DNA of 64,000 nt from JANQEU01 sp965242805 (lineage in GTDB: Bacteria > Bacteroidota > Bacteroidia > Cytophagales > Cyclobacteriaceae), in the NCBI GenBank assembly GCA_965242805.1, contig CBDETD010000002.1, positions 5,208,001 through 5,272,000 of the forward strand, in the 5' to 3' direction. This document shows positions 58,212 through 64,000 of this stretch, piece by piece. Every line of letters begins with the position of its first letter. Positions within the stretch are counted from its first letter, which is position 1. The notes beneath the pieces are model-generated. The model was given only the letters and a program-made list of their open reading frames with translations, made no database searches and was not told where the DNA came from. The translations under genes were made by a program, and so were the position numbers.

Positions 58212-59113
58212 TATTTGATCATTGGTTGGAATTGATCTCTCCTGGTAGGATCAATGTTTACTAATAGATTGTAAGCATTTCTCCTTACTGACGGTTCGCC
58301 TTCCGAAAATATCTGTGCTAATTCCGAGCTCTTGGCATCAATAAAAGTTATTGTAAGGATGGATCTGGGTCTGGCCTGATTAACGTTAAGGACCTTCTTT
58401 AGAGAATTGAAGATGGTTTTCCTTGCTTCCTCCGGGTTTTCTTCAAAGATATCCAAACCCTTAAGATGGTACTCAAACAATGCTTCCCGCAGGGGTTCCA
58501 TTTGACTATTCAATAGGTTTTCCGAAAGCCAATATCTGTTTCGAATACTGTTGAACTGTTCCCACCCGGGATAACCCGTTTGTTGGGCATTTGTAACAAT
58601 TTGAGCTGCTTTTTGAAAATATGGATCGCCTCCCAATTGACTAAAAGAATCATAATCGAAGCCAATTATTGTAAAGGCATAGTATGCAAGGAGGGAGGTT
58701 ATGTTATTTACAAAGGTATTTTCATTAAACTGCAAAGGTTGAGAAGAAACATATTCGAATGACCAATCCCTATCAGCAAAATTCATCAAAATAGTCTCGT
58801 ATCCCGTATTGTAAACTGGCCTTGAGGATAGTATCTGGACGGAGGCTGCGTACTTGCCAATATTAGGTTCCGTGGACTCGGGATCAAGATTGACTACGAT
58901 ATTGCAATTGATCCTCTCATGTGTTTTAAATTCCTCATTGGTCCATTTCGTATTGTTCATGAAGTCGGAAAAAGCAACTTCCATTTCACGAAAAATAGCT
59001 CGTTCCGTAGTTTGGATCCTTTCATCGTTGACGATGACCCTACAATTGAGTTCCTGACCTGTTGCAAGGATCCAACAAACCAATAGGAGTAAACAAAGTG
59101 TGTATTTAATCAT
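58211..59113 (-). CDS. DUF4835 secreted protein
   Basis: A 300-aa protein. The start is the ATG at 59113 (signal MIKYTLCLLLLVCWILATG-Q), overlapping the coaBC end by 8 bp; a longer frame adds 13 residues. DUF4835 marks are CRVIVNDERIQTTERAIFRE, MEVAFSDFMNNTKWTNEEF and YYAFTIIGFDYDSFSQLGGD. The family is restricted to Bacteroidota, sits between coaBC and recN in many genomes, and has no known role. It is probably periplasmic. Confidence 0.92.
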   Translation of the reverse strand: MIKYTLCLLLLVCWILATGQELNCRVIVNDERIQTTERAIFREMEVAFSDFMNNTKWTNEEFKTHERINCNIVVNLDPESTEPNIGKYAASVQILSSRPVYNTGYETILMNFADRDWSFEYVSSQPLQFNENTFVNNITSLLAYYAFTIIGFDYDSFSQLGGDPYFQKAAQIVTNAQQTGYPGWEQFNSIRNRYWLSENLLNSQMEPLREALFEYHLKGLDIFEENPEEARKTIFNSLKKVLNVNQARPRSILTITFIDAKSSELAQIFSEGEPSVRRNAYNLLVNIDPTRRDQFQPMIK

Positions 59114-60308
59114 CCAAATTATTGACCGCAATATCAATAATGTCTTTAGCAACCTCTTTCTTGGATTTCAACTCGAAAGGGAACTCATTATTGTCCTTAT
59201 CAAAAATAGTTATCTTATTGGTATCGTGACTGAAACCGGCTCCGCTGTCCTTTAGGGAATTCAAAACAACAAGATCGAAATTCTTTTTCTTAAGTTTCTT
59301 TGCCGCCTGATCATGTTCATTATCAGTTTCCAAGGCAAATCCAATGTTGATCTGTCCTTTTTTCTTCAATTTCCCCATTTCTAGAGCTATGTCAGGATTT
59401 TCAACAAGTTCAATCTTCATCGGATTACCATTTCGTTTCTGTTTATTTGAAAAGGTTTCTTTGGGTCGGTAATCTGAAACAGCAGCAGCGAAAATGGAGA
59501 TCCTTGACTCAGGAAAGTATTTGGTTGCCTCTTTGAACATCTCATTGGCTGATTTTACTCTTACCACATTGATATTCGGATGTTCCGGTAACTCATTGGT
59601 AGGTCCGGTGATAAATTGAATCACACCCCCACGCGAAGCACACTCCAAAGCCAAAGTTTTTCCCATTTTACCCGATGAGTGGTTACCGATGAATCGGACA
59701 GGGTCGATGGATTCAAATGTTGGTCCGGAAGTGATGAGAATGTTCTTCCCAATCAAATCATCTTTTTTTTTAAAATGATCCTGAAGTATGGATATAAGGT
59801 CCTCAGGTTCAGCCATTCTTCCTTCTCCTGAAAGACCACTTGCCAGTTCACCGGAAGGAGCATCTATCAAATGATCACCGTTTTCCTTTAGAATTGAAAT
59901 ATTTCTGAGAGTACTCGGATGCTGATACATATCCAGATCCATTGCAGGGGCCACATACACGGGACATCTTGCCGAAAGGTATGTTGCTATCAGCAAATTG
60001 TCGCAAATACCATTTGCCATTTTCCCAATGGTATTGGCACTCGCAGGCGCAACTATCATGACATCAGCCCATAAGCCCATTTCAACATGGCTCTTCCACA
60101 CTCCGGATGATTTATCGAAAAAACTGGAATAGACTTCATTTTTGGATAAGGTCGCCAGGGTGAGCGGAGTGATGAAGTCCTTTGCACTTTCTGTCATTAT
60201 CACAATGACATCAGCTTTTGCTTTCTTCAGAAGACGAACAAAAAAGGCGATCTTGTAGGCTGCAATTGACCCACTGATCGCCACTAATATTTTTTTTCCT
60301 TCCAGCAT
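59106..60308 (-). CDS. coaBC: Bifunctional CoaBC (phosphopantothenoylcysteine synthase/decarboxylase)
   Basis: A 400-aa enzyme making two steps of coenzyme A synthesis. The N-terminal CoaC flavoprotein decarboxylase (1-185) has ILVAISGSIAAYKIAFFVRL, the His region WKSHVEMGLWADVMIVAPAS and VAPAMDLDMYQHPS. The C-terminal CoaB synthase (190-400) has ILITSGPTFESIDPVRFIGN followed by HSSGKMG, then IGFALETDNE and the final VLNSLKDSGAGFSHDTNKIT. All parts are complete. It follows rpoZ by 12 bp. Confidence 0.97.
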   Translation of the reverse strand: MLEGKKILVAISGSIAAYKIAFFVRLLKKAKADVIVIMTESAKDFITPLTLATLSKNEVYSSFFDKSSGVWKSHVEMGLWADVMIVAPASANTIGKMANGICDNLLIATYLSARCPVYVAPAMDLDMYQHPSTLRNISILKENGDHLIDAPSGELASGLSGEGRMAEPEDLISILQDHFKKKDDLIGKNILITSGPTFESIDPVRFIGNHSSGKMGKTLALECASRGGVIQFITGPTNELPEHPNINVVRVKSANEMFKEATKYFPESRISIFAAAVSDYRPKETFSNKQKRNGNPMKIELVENPDIALEMGKLKKKGQINIGFALETDNEHDQAAKKLKKKNFDLVVLNSLKDSGAGFSHDTNKITIFDKDNNEFPFELKSKKEVAKDIIDIAVNNLDD

Positions 60309-60320
60309 TGGAAGATATGT

Positions 60321-60647
60321 TTATTCTTCCTCGCTTTCCTCTTCTTCCTCGTCAGGCATTCTAAACATCACCTCATCATTCAAGAATTCCTCAGTAGCCG
60401 TAGTGCTGGGCTTGGGCATCCTTTCATAGAATTTGCTAATCTCAATCTGTTCGCGATTTTCAAAAATCTCTTCCAGATTATCTACCGAAGAAGCGAATTC
60501 AGCCAGTTTACCATTCAGTTCTTCTTTCTGGGTCGATGCAATCTGCCTCGCTCTTTTACCGATGACCACAATCGACTCATATATGTTTGCCGTAGATTCT
60601 GCGATCTTATTGTTATCCCTTGTTGTTAAAGATGGATTTACAGCCAT
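60321..60647 (-). CDS. rpoZ: RNA polymerase omega subunit (Bacteroidota form)
   Basis: A 108-aa protein. The core reads LTTRDNNKIAESTANIYESI followed by VVIGKRARQIASTQKEELNG, the omega signature (D-x-x-x-x-x-N-x-Y, then I-x-K-R-A-R-Q). An acidic C-terminal tail (MPDEEEEESEEE) is typical in this phylum. It binds the beta-prime subunit and helps RNA polymerase assembly. It lies between bamD and coaBC with very short gaps, a conserved arrangement. Confidence 0.94.
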   Translation of the reverse strand: MAVNPSLTTRDNNKIAESTANIYESIVVIGKRARQIASTQKEELNGKLAEFASSVDNLEEIFENREQIEISKFYERMPKPSTTATEEFLNDEVMFRMPDEEEEESEEE

Positions 60648-60650
60648 GTA

Positions 60651-61472
60651 TCAAATATTTTTTTGGTCCGCAAAGTTACTCAATTCCTCGATAGATTCCG
60701 CATACATTCTTTCCGCATCTTTCAGAAGTTTGCTTTGAGGATATTTATCGACGAAACTATGGTAGTGTTTGACAGTGTCATTGAATCGTTCTTCCTGTCT
60801 CGAAGGAATACTCACTTTTGCCAACTCAAAAGCCGCTTCAATTTTCATGAAAGACACCTCTTCCTGAAATCTGGAGTCGGGATAATCTATCCTGAAGTTC
60901 TCTAGAGCTACCAGAGCTGCTTTATAACTTTCAACTTTGAAATAAAGCTTTGCATTTTCGTAGGCCTTTTTTTCCAGTTTCACCTGTAATTCATCAATAA
61001 TTTGATCTGCCTGACCTGATAATTCGGTGTAGGGATACTTGTTGATGAACGCCTGCATTGCCGTTATTGCTTCATAGGTGGCTGTTTGATCCAGACTGTA
61101 TTCTGGCGACTGGTTATAGAGGGAAAAAGCATGCATGTATGCGGCTTCCATTGCATATTGGCTCCTGGAGTAAACCTCAGTGAAGGTCTGGAAATAATGA
61201 GCGCTTAGTATATACTGCTTTTGATGGAAATAGGAATAACCAAAATAAAAGTTAGCCAACTCTGCTTCCTCTGTACCTCTGATAATGGGTAGAATTTCTT
61301 CAAATAATATACTTGCCCGGTAGTAGTCCTGGTCTTCATAATACTCGATTGCCGCATCATATTTTACTTTCCAATCCGCACTTTTCCTGATTTTCTGGAA
61401 GCGACAGGATGATATCAAAAGGCAGGCGACCACAAAAACCACCGCTCCCCTTAACCACAGTTTATTCATCAT
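60651..61472 (-). CDS. bamD: Outer-membrane protein assembly factor BamD
   Basis: A 273-aa lipoprotein of the Bam complex, which folds outer-membrane proteins. From the ATG at 61472 the signal is MMNKLWLRGAVVFVVACLLI, with the lipid Cys in ISSC. TPR-like repeats follow: YYEDQDYYRASILFEEILPI, YSYFHQKQYILSAHYFQTFT, FINKYPYTELSGQADQIIDE and FVDKYPQSKLLKDAERMYAE. A TTG six codons upstream is the alternative start. First gene of the rpoZ-coaBC-recN run; the OstA-like gene lies 64 bp upstream. Confidence 0.94.
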   Translation of the reverse strand: MMNKLWLRGAVVFVVACLLISSCRFQKIRKSADWKVKYDAAIEYYEDQDYYRASILFEEILPIIRGTEEAELANFYFGYSYFHQKQYILSAHYFQTFTEVYSRSQYAMEAAYMHAFSLYNQSPEYSLDQTATYEAITAMQAFINKYPYTELSGQADQIIDELQVKLEKKAYENAKLYFKVESYKAALVALENFRIDYPDSRFQEEVSFMKIEAAFELAKVSIPSRQEERFNDTVKHYHSFVDKYPQSKLLKDAERMYAESIEELSNFADQKNI

Positions 61473-61536
61473 TTTGAAAATAGAACGCAAAGCTAATGTA
61501 GTAGTGTGTTAAAAAATGTGAATAGTAGTAAAAAGC

Positions 61537-63183
61537 TTAATTTTCTCTGGATTCAGGTTTTCCTTTTTTGAACTCCGGCTTATTCAAACCTTTGGGACGA
61601 TTGATTCCTTTATTGATCAGAGGCTCTCCGGAATTACTTTCTTCTTTATTATCAGAATCTATGGTTTCTGAATTAACAGGAACATTTTTTTTGTTGAATA
61701 TATCTTCCAGCTCTGGTCTTTCATCCATTCTCCATGTAAACCCCGCCAATCTCTCGTCCTCCGGATTTAATTCGTGAGGTGGGATTATCTTACCTTCCGG
61801 TTCTTTATAGACTGTAATGGTCGATATGTCATTCTCATCCAGGGATATACTAAGATCACTGCACAACAGCCGATTCATTCCTAACACAACCGAATCTCCT
61901 TTTTCGAGCAAATAAAATATTGTCTCCCCATTTCCGTCCACATCAATTTTATCAATGTAATTACCTTCAAAATATGCGGTCATATTACGACCTTTTATTT
62001 GATTGAAGTTGTTGAGATTGTCCTGGGAAATCATAAATGATCGTTGTCGAAGATTCATTTTATCTATGGAATTTCCCTTCACCTCCATATTGATGGTATC
62101 TGCTGTGATCTGATTTTCATCGGTCCAAAGGATGGGATCGAAATACATATATATCAATGAATCATGAAGAAAATATGCTGCCGAATCTGATCTTCCTTGT
62201 AGATTTTCTTTAAATATTCTGATGCCCGGATAAGCAAGAATTCTTTTAAGGCTGTCAATTTCACTTTCTATCGACACCAAAGTGTCAGCAGCCAGATAAA
62301 ATGTATCCTTTTCCAATACTCTCTTCATTATAGGATTTCCAAAGATCTTACTTATTCCGTTTTGTTTGTCATAGTAACCTTCATCACCAATAATGATCAC
62401 GTCATTTTCTTTCGAAGTCAAATGGACGTTCCCTATGGCCTTGTAGTATCGGTTCAAATCATCAAAAAATAATTGGTCTCCTTCCAGGTAATAATCCCTA
62501 GTTTCAACATTACCTTCGATGAATTGGGACTGATCAATATAAGTTCTGAATACCCCTCCCTTTGAATAAAGAGTTGTGCTGTCTTCCTTGATAATCTCGG
62601 TAAACCCTTCAGTGTATGCAACTTTCGTTTCAGTGTTGTATTTCAGTGTATCCGTTTTCAAGGTGAAGTCAGGTGAAACCAGGACTACCTCGTTCCAAAA
62701 GATGGCGTATTTTTCCTGTGAGTAGAAGTAACCGGTTTGACTGGTTAATGTGTTTGTCTGATCCAAAAGCTTCCCTCCATTCTGATAATTGGCTATTTCC
62801 TTATCAAGATCGTAGTCGAGGAATTCAGTATACATCTCCCGTTGGCCCTCTTTATAAATCACATTCTCTCTTAATCGGGCTACCCGACTGTCACCTTCAT
62901 AGGTTAATTTATCTGAAGTGATTACCGTGGAATCGTCAACAATCCGAATATTACCGAATGCATCCATTTTATTCTCACTTCGGTAGAAAACAGAACTGTC
63001 ACAATTGACTCGAGTTTCTTCCTGGGTAAAGACGACACGATCGACCAGAATCCGAATTGCCTGACCGTCCAAACGCATAAATTCTTGTCTTCCCTCAGCT
63101 TTATATTTGATCTTCTTTTGGGGGAAGGCACTTAGACAAGAACAAAAAATTATAAGTGCAATAGAGAGTTTTCGTACCAACAT
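61537..63183 (-). CDS. OstA/LptA-like periplasmic protein
   Basis: A 548-aa secreted protein; the start at 63183 gives signal MLVRKLSIALIIFCSCLSAF. It consists of successive OstA/LptA-type beta-jellyroll repeats, for example VNCDSSVFYRSENKMDAFGN, VITSDKLTYEGDSRVARLRE and LKTDTLKYNTETKVAYTEGF. The C-terminal 70 residues are low complexity and basic (KGINRPKGLNKPEFKKGKPE). It probably forms part of the lipopolysaccharide bridge to the outer membrane, alongside LptG encoded at 51.7 kb. The long multi-repeat form is the usual Bacteroidota variant. Confidence 0.9.
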   Translation of the reverse strand: MLVRKLSIALIIFCSCLSAFPQKKIKYKAEGRQEFMRLDGQAIRILVDRVVFTQEETRVNCDSSVFYRSENKMDAFGNIRIVDDSTVITSDKLTYEGDSRVARLRENVIYKEGQREMYTEFLDYDLDKEIANYQNGGKLLDQTNTLTSQTGYFYSQEKYAIFWNEVVLVSPDFTLKTDTLKYNTETKVAYTEGFTEIIKEDSTTLYSKGGVFRTYIDQSQFIEGNVETRDYYLEGDQLFFDDLNRYYKAIGNVHLTSKENDVIIIGDEGYYDKQNGISKIFGNPIMKRVLEKDTFYLAADTLVSIESEIDSLKRILAYPGIRIFKENLQGRSDSAAYFLHDSLIYMYFDPILWTDENQITADTINMEVKGNSIDKMNLRQRSFMISQDNLNNFNQIKGRNMTAYFEGNYIDKIDVDGNGETIFYLLEKGDSVVLGMNRLLCSDLSISLDENDISTITVYKEPEGKIIPPHELNPEDERLAGFTWRMDERPELEDIFNKKNVPVNSETIDSDNKEESNSGEPLINKGINRPKGLNKPEFKKGKPESREN

Positions 63184-63199
63184 CCACAAATTTGGGTCA

Positions 63200-63207
63200 C
63201 AAAACTA
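63200..63207 (-). promoter_or_regulatory. Minus-strand -7 box for the OstA-like/bamD run
   Basis: TAGTTTTG on the minus strand (63207-63200) matches TAnnTTTG exactly, 16 bp before the ATG at 63183, giving a very short leader. A -33 TTG at standard distance is not evident. Confidence 0.45.
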
Positions 63208-63241
63208 CAACAATTAACGACAGATAATCATTTCGGATACA

Positions 63242-64000
63242 TTGCTTTCACAATTCAGGAAACATATTGAAGACCTCGGCTATTTTAGTTCAAATGACCG
63301 GCTTTTAGTTGCGGTTAGTGGTGGTGTGGATTCAATGGTTCTTGCATATTTGATTGTGGAACTAGGTTATGAAATGGGCATAGCTCACATGAATTTTCAG
63401 TTGAGAGGGAATGATTCACTGGAAGATGAAAGGTTTGTAAAGGACTTTGCAATGGAAAAGGAAGTTCCATTTCATTCAAAAAGAGTAGAGACAGAGGTAA
63501 TCGCAAAAGATCTTGGTCTTTCTATTCAAATGGCCGCAAGAGAGTTGCGATATAGTTGGTTTGAGGAATTGATGACTAACAATCGTTACGACTACTTATT
63601 AACTGCACATCATGCAAGTGATCATCTGGAAACGGCATTGTTCAATTTTACGAAAGGCTCAGGAGTTCAAGGTTTAAAGGGTATTGAACCAAAATCACAA
63701 AAATGTATTCGGCCGTTGCTGGCGTATACAAGAAGGGAGATTGAAAGTTATGCCCTATCGGTAGGATTAAAGTGGAGAGAGGACCAAAGTAATCAGGATC
63801 CCAAATATTCGAGAAATTTATTGCGTAATGAAGTCATTCCTCTGTTGAAAAATATTAATCCCTCTATAGAAAGGACCTTTCAGGATTCTTCAATACGAAT
63901 GAAAGCGGCTTCGATTTTACTTCATGAAAAAGTTCGATCTATTGAAAACAGGTTCTTGAAAACGGATCGAAGAAAGTCAAGGTTAAGTCTTGGATGGTTG
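63242..64000 (+). CDS. tilS: tRNA(Ile)-lysidine synthetase TilS (3' part beyond window)
   Basis: The frame is open from a TTG at 63242 to the right edge, 253 codons; the full protein is usually about 430. The N-terminal PP-loop is LLVAVSGGVDSMVLAYLIVE; AHMNFQLRGNDSLEDERFV and YLLTAHHASDHLETALFNF are the TilS family motifs, followed by GLKGIEPKSQKCIRPLLAYT and KYSRNLLRNEVIPLL. TilS converts C34 of tRNA-Ile(CAU) to lysidine so that it reads AUA. No ATG lies at the right place, so the TTG is the likely start. It is divergent from the OstA-like gene. Confidence 0.95.
   Translation, partial: MLSQFRKHIEDLGYFSSNDRLLVAVSGGVDSMVLAYLIVELGYEMGIAHMNFQLRGNDSLEDERFVKDFAMEKEVPFHSKRVETEVIAKDLGLSIQMAARELRYSWFEELMTNNRYDYLLTAHHASDHLETALFNFTKGSGVQGLKGIEPKSQKCIRPLLAYTRREIESYALSVGLKWREDQSNQDPKYSRNLLRNEVIPLLKNINPSIERTFQDSSIRMKAASILLHEKVRSIENRFLKTDRRKSRLSLGWL

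Noticed and set aside
1..64000. CRISPR arrays, IS elements, prophage or integrative element
   Set aside because: No regularly spaced repeats, transposase, integrase or phage gene seen on either strand. Base composition looks even by eye.

Overview
This window looks like chromosome from a free-living, probably aerobic and possibly marine member of the Bacteroidota, most likely of the Cytophagales type. Supporting signs are the Bacteroidota-typical families (DUF3078, DUF2911, DUF4835, DUF4920, DUF3575, DUF3332, PadR with a stand-alone FtsX permease, and the bamD-rpoZ-coaBC-DUF4835-recN gene order). Other signs are sigma sites of the TTG-N20-TAnnTTTG kind, starts that mostly lack a Shine-Dalgarno sequence, and moderately low GC. 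I see no phage, IS element, CRISPR array or rRNA operon. The species assignment is inference.

Layout. 1-1.5 kb: sufB (cut by the left edge) behind an AsnC/Lrp regulator with a palindromic control region. 1.6-1.8 kb: a 125-nt tRNA-like RNA gene with its own promoter and terminator. 2.1-9 kb: a seven-repeat beta-propeller lipoprotein, a small lipoprotein, a 43-codon membrane ORF, an MpaB-type oxygenase, a GH53 galactanase lipoprotein, a FadD acyl-CoA ligase and an RsiV-like lipoprotein. 9-15.3 kb: DUF3078 outer-membrane protein, queA, menC, then padR and an FtsX-type permease behind a repeat-flanked promoter. 15.4-19 kb: DUF4920 lipoprotein, a Spy / ECF sigma / membrane protein / Spy cassette, and a response-regulator phosphatase. 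19.5-28 kb: PIG-L deacetylase, a 46-aa membrane peptide and an SSS symporter in one run, then DUF2911, AAG glycosylase, a hydroxyacid reductase and an OmpA-domain protein.

28-38 kb: gamma-glutamyltransferase with a small lipoprotein, beta carbonic anhydrase with a SulP transporter (a likely bicarbonate module), an unknown protein, a TPR protein, an ACMSD-like decarboxylase, a DUF1801 protein, an M19 dipeptidase, a SodC-like lipoprotein lacking zinc ligands and a small CBU_0592-type membrane protein. 38-50.5 kb: ECF sigma with a DUF6768 membrane partner, M28 peptidase, TPR lipoprotein, serine hydrolase, a second DUF1801 protein, galactokinase, a beta-repeat protein, a sirtuin without zinc cysteines, two envelope proteins, an aromatic amino acid decarboxylase, rsmG, a third ECF sigma factor and a glycosyltransferase.

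50.6-64 kb is mainly housekeeping: tgt-lptG-EamA exporter, UPF0145 and CAP proteins, ispE, fabI, then the minus-strand series ostA/lptA-like, bamD, rpoZ, coaBC, DUF4835, a 74-aa Sm-like protein and recN. tilS runs off the right edge. Together the genes cover envelope building (BamD, LptG, OstA, FabI, IspE), tRNA modification (QueA, Tgt, TilS), cofactor synthesis (MenC, CoaBC, SufB) and envelope-stress regulation. The main candidates for something new are the tRNA-like RNA, the Sm-like protein in the recN operon, the 46-aa symporter-linked peptide, and the loss of zinc ligands in three unrelated enzymes (SodC, Sir2, Tgt).
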